Source: Saprospiraceae bacterium (lineage in GTDB: Bacteria; Bacteroidota; Bacteroidia; Chitinophagales; Saprospiraceae). Taken from it: DNA of 64,000 nt. Shown here piece by piece: positions 1-8,952 of the stretch (positions are counted from its first letter, which is position 1; every line of letters starts with the position of its first letter). The notes below the pieces were generated by a model. That model worked only from the letters and a program-made list of their open reading frames with translations, was not told the origin of the DNA and ran no database searches. The translations under genes were made by a program, and so were the position numbers. The DNA lies in assembly GCA_016714785.1 (NCBI GenBank), contig JADKCC010000028.1, positions 1 through 64,000 of the forward strand. The letters run 5' to 3'.

Positions 1-1
1 A

Positions 2-1699
2 TTGACAGCTGATGGCGCGAGCCATACGGTGACGGCAGCATTTAGCGATGATGCGGCATGTACTGATACAGAGACCTATACCGCACCGGTATCCTGCCAG
101 TGTGTGATCAGCAATATCACGGCTACACCAGGAGCGTGTAGCACGTCCAATAATACATACACCCTCACAGGGCAGGTGACATTCACCAATGCGCCTGCAG
201 CAGGGACCTTAGTCATCAGCGTGACAGGTGGCAATAGCGTCACACTCACCGCACCGTTTACCTCACCGATGTCGTATAGCATCAGCAATCTCAATGCAGA
301 TGGTGCCAGTCATACGGTCACAGCAATATTTAGCAATGATATACTCTGTACAAGTACACAGACTTATACCGCTCCGGCACAATGTAGCACACCATGTCCA
401 CCATCCAATTTTAATTTCTGCACAGGTGATAGCTATACGCTCACTGCCCCTGCAGGATATAGTGGATATCAGTGGTACACCGTAGTAGGTGTGACAGAGA
501 CACCGATACCAGGAGCGATGAGCAATGTCTATGTGGCGACCATGCCGTACCTATATCTATCGAGCGACAGATGCCGGTGCATGTGCCATCGACCTGTGTT
601 GCCCAGTGACCCTCAACTAATGTGAGCCCGCTACTCTCATGTACGGCTACAGTGACACCTGCATGTGGGCAAAGCAATGGCTCTGCTACCGTGACTGCCG
701 TAGGTGGTGCAGGAGGATATACTTATAGATGGAGTACATCTCCTCAGCAAACATCAGCCACAGCAACCAATCTCACTACAGGCATCTACACCGTGACGGT
801 GACAGACAGTGGTGGATGTAGTAATACTTTAATGTAAAATCTGGCACCACCCAATAGCCCGACTTGTGTAGCAAGTGTACAGTCCAACCCAGGATGTGGA
901 CTAAGCAATGGCTCAGCAACGGTAGCCCCAAGTGGTGGTAATGGTATCTATACCTATGCATGGAGTACCACACCTGCACAAACAGCACAAACCGCTACAG
1001 GTTTAGGTGCAGGCACATACACGGTCACCGTTACTGATGGCAATATGTGCAGCAGCACTTGTAGTGTGACCTTGACCACACCGTCAGGCCCTACGTGCAG
1101 CATCGCCGCCAATACACAACCTAGCTGTGCTGATCTTACGGGAGGCTCAGCCACCGCAAAGTGGCGTAGGAGGCAGCGGTAGCTATGGTTACGCATGGGG
1201 CAACAATATGTCCGGAGCGACCGTAGAGTGGCCCAGCAGGAGAGCTGCCTACACTGTGACCATCACCGACAGCAACAACTGTAGTAGTACTTGTCAGGTG
1301 ACCATCACTACATCAAAATGCTGTAATGTCAATGCCGTAACGATACAAAACATAGCGTGTTATGACAATAATACACCAGCTAAAATGACAGACAATCAGT
1401 TACGAGCTGCTTTATTGGTGACCAATAGCAACGCAAGCCTCACGACTTACATTGTCACAGTAAATGGTGGTACTACCATCACACCTACCAGTGGCACGTA
1501 TGGCATAGGAACACAATTTACCTTAGGACCAGGTACCGCAGGCGGTGGATCTACATTTACCGTGACCATCACAGATAGTGCCAATCCAGGATGTCAGAAT
1601 ACGGTACAGCTCGTAGATCCAGGCAATTGTGCCCCAGGTGAGCCAGAGTGTCCACCTGTGAAGTGCGGTACAGCAACAATACAAGTAAATGGAAATTGA
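2..1699 (+). pseudogene. SprB-repeat secreted adhesin, 3' part, frame-disrupted
   Basis: The window opens inside a large secreted protein. Two Ig-like units ending around 'ADGASHTVTA..C' come first, followed by SprB-type repeats (PF13573 style) such as 'GQSNGSATVTAVGGAGGYTY' and 'TYTVTVTDGNMC'. SprB repeats are typical of Bacteroidota surface adhesins, often secreted by the type IX system; no type IX C-terminal sorting domain is recognisable before the final stop. The reading frame changes three times (near 548, near 620 and near 1155-1165), and an in-frame TAA lies at 835-837 with coding character continuing directly after it. Recoded across these, the protein reads through to 1699. It is either a decaying gene or, more likely given other shifts in this window, an error-rich assembly of a repetitive gene. 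The 5' end lies outside the window. Confidence 0.75.
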
Positions 1700-1810
1700 T
1701 AAAAATGCTGATTTGATAAAAATGCAGATTTGCTAATTTGTGGAATTGCGGAATTGTTAAAAGCAATTTTACCAAATCAAGCAACATAAAAATTAACGCT
1801 TTCATAATTG

Positions 1811-1847
1811 AGGGGCCTTCGCAAAAGAGTGATTGGCCCTTTTTTTC
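1811..1847 (+). terminator. Intrinsic terminator after the adhesin gene
   Basis: AGGGGCC (1811-1817) pairs with GGCCCT (1835-1840), with one bulged G, and a run of eight T follows. It lies about 110 nt after the adhesin stop and is oriented to end that transcript. Confidence 0.6.
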
Positions 1848-1849
1848 TT

Positions 1850-1983
1850 AATGGCATTGCAATTTTTAATTGCAACAAGTTATGTTAGCTTGCAAATGAA
1901 TTTGCAAGGCCAATAAAATGCCTCCCCGTTTGTCAAAGTCTTATCTGACTTTGACGGATAGCATCCTACGGTCTCTGACCGGT
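1850..1983. repeat. 134-bp composite hairpin repeat, copy 1
   Basis: The composite unit starts 'aatggcattgcaa' and holds three inverted repeats in order: an ATTGCAAT/ATTGCAA hairpin, a CTTGCAAAT/ATTTGCAAG hairpin, and the 57-nt element at 1927-1983 whose stem is GTCAAAGTC/GACTTTGAC with loop ttatct. Near-identical copies start at 2103 and 3395. No coding potential is seen, and the family is confined to intergenic DNA here. Confidence 0.9.
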
Positions 1984-2102
1984 GCACATCAACCTAATCA
2001 CAAAAATCAAATAAATCATAGTTCAGACAAAAGGAGCAAATCACCAAATTAGCACATCATCACATCAGCATATCACCACATCATCCAATCTAATCTTTTA
2101 TT

Positions 2103-2236
2103 AATGGCATTGCAATTTTAATTGCAACAAATTATGTTAACTTGCAAATGAATTTGCAAGGCCAATAAAATGCCATCTCCGTTTGTCAAAGTCTTATCTG
2201 ACTTTGACGGATAGTATCCTACGGTCTCTGACCGGT
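2103..2236. repeat. 134-bp composite hairpin repeat, copy 2
   Basis: Almost identical to the unit at 1850. It contains the 57-nt element at 2180-2236 (cgtttgtcaaagtc...ctctgaccggt). The order of the three hairpins is preserved, so the composite duplicates as a block. Confidence 0.9.
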
Positions 2237-2380
2237 ATAAATCAACCTAATCACAAAAATCAAATAAATCATAGTTCAGACAAAAGGTGCACATCAGCAC
2301 ATCAGCAAATCACTCACCCCACAACTCCCCCCATCGGCCTAGCAAATCCACACCCCACATCACATTAGCAAATCAGCACA

Positions 2381-2623
2381 TCATTATTTACTCACCCCAA
2401 CCCCTCTCTTAAAAAAGAGGGGCTAAGTTCCGTTCTTCGATGTTTGGTTATATCTCATGTTTTATTATTTAATATTCTCGTTTGTCAAAGTTTTATTCGA
2501 TCCATGTTGCAAACAAGTTTGCAATTCCAAAAAATGCCATCCCTCGTTTGTCAAAGTCTTATCTGACTTTGACGGATAGTATCCTACGGTCTCTGACCGG
2601 TGCACATCATCAAATCACCCTAA
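2381..2623. repeat. ~245-bp tandem repeat, unit 1
   Basis: Starts 'tcattatttactcacccc'. It contains a CCCCTCT/AGAGGGG hairpin, a truncated 'cgtttgtcaaagttttattcgatcc' segment, a TTGCAAAC/GTTTGCAA inverted repeat and a full 57-nt element at 2545-2601. It is followed head to tail by two further copies. Confidence 0.92.
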
Positions 2624-2874
2624 TCATTATTTACTCACCCCAACCCCTCTCTTAAAAAAGAGGGGCTAAGTTCCGTTCTTCGATGTTTGGTTATATCTCA
2701 TGTTTTATTATTTAATATTCTCGTTTGTCAAAGTTTTATTCGATCCATGTTGCAAACAAGTTTGCAATTCCAATAAAATGCCATCCTCGTTTGTCAAAGT
2801 CTTATCTGACTTTGACGGATAGTATCCTACGGTCTCTGACCGGTGCAAATCATCAAATCAACAAATCACCCTAA
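2624..2874. repeat. ~245-bp tandem repeat, unit 2
   Basis: Second head-to-tail copy, with period 243 from unit 1 and 251 to unit 3. The extra 8 nt is a second 'caacaaat'-type word in the G-poor spacer. The 57-nt element lies at 2788-2844. Confidence 0.92.
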
Positions 2875-3103
2875 TCATTATTTACTCACCCCAACCCCTC
2901 TCTTAAAAAAGAGGGGCTAAGTTCCGTTCTTCGATGTTTGGTTATATTTCATGTTCTATTATTTAATATTCTCGTTTGTCAAAGTTTTATTTGATCCATG
3001 TTGCAAACAAGTTTGCAACTCAATAAAATGTACGCCCGTTTGTCAAAGTCTTATCTGACTTTGACGGATAGTATCCTACGGTCTCTGACCGGTGCTCACC
3101 ACC
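2875..3103. repeat. ~245-bp tandem repeat, unit 3
   Basis: Third copy, slightly more diverged (ttgatccatg in place of tcgatccatg; 'aaaatgtacgcc' before the 57-nt element at 3037-3093). Its end grades into a G-poor simple-sequence tract. Confidence 0.9.
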
Positions 3104-3109
3104 CTAATC

Positions 3110-3215
3110 ACAAAAATCAAAAGAATCACATCAGATCAAATCAGCACATCACCAAATCAGCAAATCACCAAATCATCACATCATCACATCATCAAATTAG
3201 AACATCGCCACATTA
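3110..3215. repeat. G-poor CATCA-type low-complexity tract
   Basis: Degenerate tandem words of the form acatcaccaaatcagca with very few G on this strand. Similar short tracts follow most repeat units in 1990-3830 and act as variable spacers between the hairpin elements. No ORF or RNA structure was seen. Confidence 0.7.
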
Positions 3216-3394
3216 GCGATGCAATATTTTATGAATTTATAATTCAATTTACATTATACTAAAAACTAAGTCATAAATAATTTAAAACATCGCTCATCGG
3301 GTTAACAGATTTTTTTAGCATTTGTGAAAACGAATTGGAAATTCTTGATATACAGGATCGAAGTTGCAAACTTCGACCATCGAAGGGTTTTCTT

Positions 3395-3529
3395 AATGGC
3401 ATTGCAATTTTTAATTGCAACAAGTTATGTTAGCTTGCAAATGAATTTGCAAGGCCAATAAAATGCCATCTCCGTTTGTCAAAGTCTTATCTGACTTTGA
3501 CGGATAGCATCCTACGGTCTCTGACCGGT
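3395..3529. repeat. 134-bp composite hairpin repeat, copy 3
   Basis: Same three-hairpin composite as at 1850 and 2103, with the 57-nt element at 3473-3529. It is preceded by a separate small hairpin (cgaag ttgcaaa cttcg, near 3358). Confidence 0.9.
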
Positions 3530-3636
3530 ACAAATCATCAAATCAACAAATCACACAAATCAAATAAATCATAGTTCAGACAGAAGGAGCACATCAGCAC
3601 ATTAGCACATCAGTACATCATCCAATCTAAGCTTTT

Positions 3637-3756
3637 ATTAATTGAAACAAGTAACGTTAACTTGCAAATGAATTTGCAAGGCCATTAAAATGCCATCCCC
3701 GTTTGTCAAAGTCTTATCTGACTTTGACGGATAGTATCCTACGGTCTCTGACCTGT
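3637..3756. repeat. Composite hairpin repeat, truncated copy 4
   Basis: Lacks the first hairpin but keeps the CTTGCAAAT/ATTTGCAAG stem and the 57-nt element at 3700-3756, which ends 'gacctgt' in place of 'gaccggt'. The rest of the gap to 4152 is AT-rich and shows no gene. Confidence 0.85.
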
Positions 3757-4152
3757 ACAAATCATCAAATCACCCTAATCACAAAAATCAAATGAATCAT
3801 AGTTCAGACAAAAGGAGCACATCACCACATTATCCGATCTTCAAATTTTAAATTTTCTCATTATCAAATTAGCCATAAATCTAAATAATGTCTATATTTG
3901 CACTGCACCCCAAATATGTCATTAAAGGTTTAGTAATTTATTTTTTATATCTAAAACATAAGTCATATTAAAAAAATATTGATGGAAATTAATTCTTCTT
4001 TGTTAAATTTAGGATAGTTTCATTAATAAAGTGAATTTAATGTATATTGATAGATTAGTCAACACCAACATGTTGGATAAGTTATCAAGAGATTTAAAGT
4101 GATATACTGAAGTGAAAAATCAAAATTATGTTATTTCGTGTAATAAATAGCA

Positions 4153-5980
4153 ATGTGTAGAAAAAATAAAATTTTGTTTGGGTTCTTTTTTGGTTTTACT
4201 CAATTATACTCACTGGACAACTGTACCAGAGTGATTCGTTAGAACGAATTTTAAGAAGTGATACGATTTCGGATAGTCATAAGTTTGATATTTTGCAGGA
4301 TTTGTGTTGGGAATATATCGCATCCGATCATCCAAAGGTGACCCAATATATTGGTGAGATGGTGGTTTTGAATCTAAAATTAAATGGCAGCAAAAAGACG
4401 TATAATGTAGAAAATCTATTGGGCTTGTACTATAAAAGTCGGGGGACATTTGATAAAGCCTTTTATCATTTTCATGAGGCGCTCAAGGTGACCGAGTCTG
4501 AAAAAAATACGACGTATATGTTTTGGACACTGTTCAGGTTGGGTGATTTGTCAAATTTTGCTTATAACAAAGTCAAGGGATCAAAATCTGATACAAAATA
4601 CTTTTTGAAAGCATTGGATTATTTTAAAGGTAATTATAAAAATCCAAGGCTTTTGGTATTATTACAAAATGGATTGGCTGGCGTATGCCAATGACAATAA
4701 AAATGATCAAGCACTTGAGATGCTTAATAAATCCGCAGTAGTTTTTGAAAAGAATGATTTTCAGGGTAAAGAATTTAATTTAGGTTTTTTCTATAATCAA
4801 TTGGGCAGGGTATATATGCAGCTTTCAGACTATACTAAAGCTGAAAAATATATTAACAAGGCATTGACTGTAGCTGAAAATTTAAGCATTGTCGATTTAA
4901 AGATTTCAGCTTATTATTATATGGGTGAAATCCTTTTTCATCAAAAGAAATGGGATGCCGCTGAAAGCTATTACATAAAGAGATTAGCACTAGAAAAAAA
5001 ATAAAAGTTATCTGATAAAATCTGATGCTATACAGGACTTACTTTATTCTACCAAAAACCCAAAATAAGGATAAAATATTGCAACTAATACCTCAATATA
5101 TATCTATACAAGATAGCGCCACACAACAAATAATTGAAAATAAATATGCGGAGTTTGAAGTAGCCTTTAAAGTAAAAGAAAAGGAGCTGCAAAACGATAT
5201 ACTCACCAAAGAAAAGGATTATCAGAAAAATAAGGCCACTATATTGCAAATTCTTGGATCTGCTTTATTGTTATTGTTAGGATTGGTTGTGGGTCTATGG
5301 TATCGACTTAAAAAACATTCCACAGAACTAAAAAAAGCGAATGAATATAAGGATAAGATACTCAATGTAATGGGCCATGACATCCGTTCACCTTTGATCT
5401 CTCAGCTTACTGTTATTCAAGATTTATTGGAAAATAAAGATAAAATTTCACGAGATAGTCTGAATGATATTTATCAATTATCCTCAGTGTATTTAAAATC
5501 AGTGATAATGTATATAATTGGGTGAAAAGAACCCGCGGATTGCAAAATTTCAGATATGAAGTCTGCCAGATATATTATGAGTTGTTATTGGTCACAGAGC
5601 AATATGATCCTGTTTTTAAAAATAAAAAATTAAAACTGCACTTATCAATAGATGCTATCAAGGCATCCAAAGTATTTGGTGATCGTCTAGGCATACAGGC
5701 AGTCATCAGGAATTTGGTGGATAATGCGAGCAAATACGCGCCTGAAGGTAGTGATGTATTTATTGAGATGCAACAAGATGATAAAAGTGTATATTTTCAA
5801 ATAAGCAATGAAAGTGTAGTACAACAAAAAGAAGGTATTAAAAGAAAGGGATTAGGCTTGCAACTGGTAAAAGAGATACTTGAATACAATCAAGGGGAGG
5901 TAGTATTTGTTAGTAATAATCAGGGTAGATACATTACAAAAATAAGTTTACACTGGCATCTTGATCACGATACTAATTAA
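4153..5980 (+). pseudogene. TPR-containing sensor histidine kinase, frame-disrupted
   Basis: Joined across frames, the product is a typical Bacteroidota sensor kinase. It has a hydrophobic N-terminus ('MCRKNKILFGFFFGF'), TPR-like helical repeats (about 4290-4990), a coiled coil, one membrane segment ('LLLLLGLVVGLWYRL', near 5270), an H-box with the phospho-acceptor in 'GHDIRSPL' (near 5380) and an ATPase domain with N-box 'NLVDNASKY' and G-box 'GLGLQLVKEI'. It would autophosphorylate and pass phosphate to a response regulator, but none is encoded next to it. The frame changes near 4215, 4685, 4995 (A8 run), 5060 (A5/A4 runs) and 5495. Clustering at homopolymers favours sequence errors over decay. 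Domains are clear; intactness is not. Confidence 0.8.
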
Positions 5981-6072
5981 GTGTATGTATCTTAAATACT
6001 GAAAGCAAGCCTTGTAAGTTGTTACGTTTTCGTTACACAATTTACATAATTAAATTTCCAAATCCTCAATTC

Positions 6073-6129
6073 CGTTTGTCAAAGTCTTATCTGACTTTGA
6101 CGGAAAGTATAATGCGGTCTCTGACCGGT
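6073..6129. repeat. 57-nt hairpin element, isolated copy
   Basis: Eighth copy of the GTCAAAGTC-ttatct-GACTTTGAC element, 2.3 kb from the main cluster. It has small changes in the tail (ggaaagtataatgcggtc). It lies between the histidine kinase and the ExbB operon and shows that the 57-nt core can move without its flanks. Confidence 0.9.
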
Positions 6130-6229
6130 GTTTAAATTTTATGCTTTGCAATGACTGTTAGTCACATCAAAAAAGGCGCTTAGATTTCTCCCACTTGTTG
6201 AAATGACAGTGCAGAAGAATAACTGAGGT

Positions 6230-6346
6230 GTGAATGATGTGGTAGCTGCGGAGGGCTATCACATAGGAGTCAGTGAAAAAGATAAAGTCTTCATAAGAAC
6301 CAATATTGAAAGTTATTTGAAAAAAATAAATATAAAAAAATCATAA
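6230..6346 (+). other. Possible small ORF or gene remnant
   Basis: A 38-codon GTG-started frame reading 'VNDVVAAEGYHIGVSEKDKV...' has coding-like composition but no recognised family and no clear upstream signal. It could be the 3' end of a lost gene. The rest of 5981-6435 holds only the 57-nt repeat and a promoter candidate. Confidence 0.2.
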
Positions 6347-6361
6347 TATTATAAAAAAACC

Positions 6362-6369
6362 TATTTTTG
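6362..6369 (+). promoter_or_regulatory. Bacteroidota -7 promoter element before exbB
   Basis: TATTTTTG matches TAnnTTTG and lies 66 nt before the exbB start. No good TTTG is seen at the -33 distance. It would drive the exbB-exbD-exbD-tonB operon. Confidence 0.45.
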
Positions 6370-6435
6370 TGGCTTAAATGTAATATATAAACACTATTTG
6401 CGTTTTAACGTTAGCAATCAACACAAAATAAAATC

Positions 6436-7131
6436 ATGTTAAATCTTTCATTTTTATTATTTCAATCTCCAGACGTTGTAACTGAAGAAGGTGCAGCAAA
6501 ATCTCAGAATTTAGTGGATATAGTGGTTTCAGGTGGCCCAATAGGTATTGCAATCGTATTGATACTATTGATATTGTCATTTTTGGCTTTAGTGATTTTT
6601 GTAGAGCGGTATCTTACCATAAAAAAGGCAGGTAAAATAGATGAAAACTTTATCAACAATATCAGAGCATCTGTGGGTTCGGGAAATATAGAAGGAGCAA
6701 AAGCACTTTGTAGAGCTACGGATACTCCTGCGGCAAGGATGATCGAAAAAGGGCTTATGCGAATAGGTAAGCCACTTAAAGACATTGATGCAGCCATCGA
6801 AAATGTAGGAAATCTCGAAGTATTTAAGCTGGAAAAAAATCTTTCGTCATTGGCAAGTATTTCAGGTGCAGCACCGATGGTTGGGTTCTTGGGTACAGTT
6901 ACAGGTATGATTTTAGCCTTTTATGAGATGTCCACACAACAAAATGTGACACCTTCAGTATTGGCTGGTGGTATTTATCAAGCATTGATCACTACCGCAT
7001 TTGGGTTGGTTATAGGTATCTTCGCATTTGTTGGATATAATTATTTGGTATCAAAGGTTGAGCAGGTGATTTTTCAAATGGAAAAAACAACCCTTGACTT
7101 CATGGATTTGCTTCAAGAGCCTGGTAATTAA
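6436..7131 (+). CDS. exbB: MotA/TolQ/ExbB proton channel protein
   Basis: A 231-residue inner-membrane protein of the ExbB/TolQ family, which forms the pentameric proton channel that powers TonB or TolA. Three membrane segments are visible: about residues 33-58 ('IGIAIVLILLILSFLALVIF'), 140-165 ('SGAAPMVGFLGTVTGMILAF') and 175-200 ('ALITTAFGLVIGIFAFVGY'). The conserved 'GLLGTVxG'-type motif appears as 'GFLGTVTGM'. It is followed by two exbD genes and a TonB-like gene in the same direction with short gaps, so one operon is likely. Whether it serves TonB-dependent import or a Tol-like envelope role cannot be told from sequence alone. Confidence 0.93.
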   Translation: MLNLSFLLFQSPDVVTEEGAAKSQNLVDIVVSGGPIGIAIVLILLILSFLALVIFVERYLTIKKAGKIDENFINNIRASVGSGNIEGAKALCRATDTPAARMIEKGLMRIGKPLKDIDAAIENVGNLEVFKLEKNLSSLASISGAAPMVGFLGTVTGMILAFYEMSTQQNVTPSVLAGGIYQALITTAFGLVIGIFAFVGYNYLVSKVEQVIFQMEKTTLDFMDLLQEPGN

Positions 7132-7159
7132 GAATATTTTTTAATAAAAATCACCTAAA

Positions 7160-7558
7160 GTGGCTGTCAAAAAAAGAAGTAAGGTAACTGCAGAATTTAA
7201 TATGTCATCTCTGACTGATATTATATTCTTGCTACTTATATTTTTTATGCTTACATCTAAGGCGGTGCAAATTAGCATACCCTTGCCAGAGTCAGACTCT
7301 ACCACTATTGCCCCATCCAACCTTCCAGTTATGATGACTGTAGATGGCGAGATAAAAGTAGCTGGAAAGGAAAGTAGTATAGCAAATATGGAGAAGGATA
7401 TTGCATTGGCAGTGCGCAAGACAGACAATAAAGAAAACGCTACACTTACCATCATATCTGAGGTAGGTGTGCCTTGGGAGACGGTGTATAGCGCAGTAAA
7501 GATCGCAAGTGGACTAAAGATAAAAGCAATTATTGCAACACAACCTACCACCAATTAA
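7160..7558 (+). CDS. exbD: ExbD/TolR family protein, first paralogue
   Basis: A 132-residue protein with a short cytoplasmic N-terminus, one membrane helix carrying the conserved proton-path aspartate (Asp20 in 'SSLTDIIFLLLIFFMLTS') and a periplasmic domain. It starts at GTG 28 nt after exbB. Residues 1-33 are identical to the next gene while the codons differ, and the periplasmic halves are unrelated at a glance. ExbD dimers sit inside the ExbB ring and couple proton flow to TonB. Two different ExbDs suggest a heterodimer or two alternative partners (inference). Confidence 0.92.
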   Translation: MAVKKRSKVTAEFNMSSLTDIIFLLLIFFMLTSKAVQISIPLPESDSTTIAPSNLPVMMTVDGEIKVAGKESSIANMEKDIALAVRKTDNKENATLTIISEVGVPWETVYSAVKIASGLKIKAIIATQPTTN

Positions 7559-7569
7559 ATAACTGAATA

Positions 7570-7968
7570 ATGGCAGTAAAAAAACGTAGTAAGGTTACAG
7601 CAGAATTTAATATGTCATCACTGACAGATATCATCTTTTTGTTATTGATATTTTTTATGTTGACATCATCCATAGTGACTCCCAATGCCCTAGACTTATT
7701 GTTACCAGGCAAAAAAACAAGTCCGCCACCACCAAAAGCAAAAAACAAGGTGGTCAACATAGATGAATCAGGTACTTATTCTCTCAATGGAGTTCCGATC
7801 AGTTTGGAAGGCATAGAGCGACAGATGGAATCTCTCAAAAGAATTGATAAAGAAAAGGCAGCGATAGTAGTCACACCTTCTGCCAAAGCAAGTAATGTTC
7901 CTGTTATAGCCGTCTTAGATTTGGCGTACAGGATGCAAGTTAGGGCGGTACTTACAGATCCTAAATAA
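7570..7968 (+). CDS. exbD: ExbD/TolR family protein, second paralogue
   Basis: A 132-residue protein starting at ATG 12 nt after the first exbD. Its first 33 residues match that gene exactly, including Asp20 in the membrane helix. The periplasmic part differs and carries a 'KKTSPPPPKAKNK' linker and an 'AKASNVPVIAVLDLAYRMQV' helix typical of the ExbD/TolR C-terminus. Tandem exbD genes are common in Bacteroidota. Synonymous differences across the identical stretch point to an old duplication under selection, not a recent copy. Confidence 0.92.
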   Translation: MAVKKRSKVTAEFNMSSLTDIIFLLLIFFMLTSSIVTPNALDLLLPGKKTSPPPPKAKNKVVNIDESGTYSLNGVPISLEGIERQMESLKRIDKEKAAIVVTPSAKASNVPVIAVLDLAYRMQVRAVLTDPK

Positions 7969-8067
7969 GCGAAGAGTCAACTTACATTTTTTATTATCTA
8001 CTATCTTACACACATACACTTATTCTAACAAGAGTAAGCATTGAAGTAATATAAATATAACTGTAAA

Positions 8068-8952
8068 ATGGCCAGTCAGGACAGATTGTATCACGAAGAA
8101 GAGCATAAAAGAAGGGGAATCATCATTAGTTTGGTTATTCATCTACTTTTATTATTATTTTTTCTTTTACCCTTTCTGACTACGCCGATCTTACAACAAT
8201 CTGAAGGAATTCTCATTGCTTTTGGTGATCCAGATGCAGGGAGTGACGACGCACAAGAAGTTGTAGAAACCAACTCAGAATCCGCTACGTCAACTGCGGC
8301 ACTACCTACTAAATCTCAAAATGAAACTATCACATCTACCGATCCTGAGGAGGAAGCACCTATAAAAGTAGTGGATAAAAAAACAACCAAAACCGCCGAA
8401 GCTGACAAAAGTAAGTCAAAGGAACTGTCAGAGTCCAAAATTAAAGCGGAAGCCACAGCGAAAGCTGATGCTGCGGCAAAAGCAGAATCTGAAAGGGTGG
8501 CAGCTGAAAAAGCCAAAGCGGAAAAAGATGCCGCCGAAAAAGCGAAAGCTGCAGCAGATCAAAAGAAAAAGTATTCGGATTTGTTGGGAAAGGGAAAGGG
8601 TAATAATAACAGTACAGGAAATCAAGGTACTGCTACTGGCGATCCTGATGGCAAGGCACTTGAAGGTATAAGTAAAGGGTCAGGAATAGTGGGAGGAGGT
8701 CTAAAGGGGCGAGGTATCGAATATTCACCATCTTTTACAGATAGTTCGCAAAAAACTGGTAAGGTCTCATTATCAATTTGTGTAAATATAGATGGTAAAG
8801 TCACAAAAGCTGAGTTTACTCAAAAGGGATCTACTACATCCGATAGTTATCTTATAGAATTAGCAAGAAAAACAGCTATGAAGTATAAGTTTAACAAGAG
8901 TGAAATAGATAGCCAATGTGGCACAGTCATTATAGATTTTAGAGTTCAGTAG
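8068..8952 (+). CDS. TonB/TolA-like energy transducer
   Basis: A 294-residue protein built like TolA or TonB. The N-terminus is short and charged, a single membrane anchor lies at about residues 18-41 ('IISLVIHLLLLLFFLLPF'), residues 100-175 form a long Ala/Lys/Glu-rich helix, a Gly/Asn-rich linker follows, and the C-terminal domain ('KVSLSICVNIDGKVTKAEFT') matches the TonB C-terminal fold. It closes the exbB-exbD-exbD operon, so it should be the transducer that spans the periplasm to outer-membrane receptors. The KAEA-rich central helix is more TolA-like than the Pro-rich spacer of classic TonB. The exact partner is unknown. Confidence 0.85.
   Translation: MASQDRLYHEEEHKRRGIIISLVIHLLLLLFFLLPFLTTPILQQSEGILIAFGDPDAGSDDAQEVVETNSESATSTAALPTKSQNETITSTDPEEEAPIKVVDKKTTKTAEADKSKSKELSESKIKAEATAKADAAAKAESERVAAEKAKAEKDAAEKAKAAADQKKKYSDLLGKGKGNNNSTGNQGTATGDPDGKALEGISKGSGIVGGGLKGRGIEYSPSFTDSSQKTGKVSLSICVNIDGKVTKAEFTQKGSTTSDSYLIELARKTAMKYKFNKSEIDSQCGTVIIDFRVQ

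Noticed and set aside
835..837. Stop-codon reassignment or readthrough, given in-frame stops at 835 (TAA), 32355 (TGA), 32127 (TAA) and 46188 (TAG)
   Set aside because: All three stop codons are involved, and all clear housekeeping genes end normally with the same codons, so a changed genetic code is not supported. Mutation or error is simpler.
2183..2368. Small ORFs at 2183-2368 and 2998-3216
   Set aside because: They begin identically because they lie in copies of the repeat element, and they run into low-complexity spacers.
1850..3850. CRISPR array, suggested by regularly recurring hairpin repeats
   Set aside because: Units are 57-245 bp, the intervening DNA is itself repeated or low-complexity and not unique spacers, and no cas gene is present.
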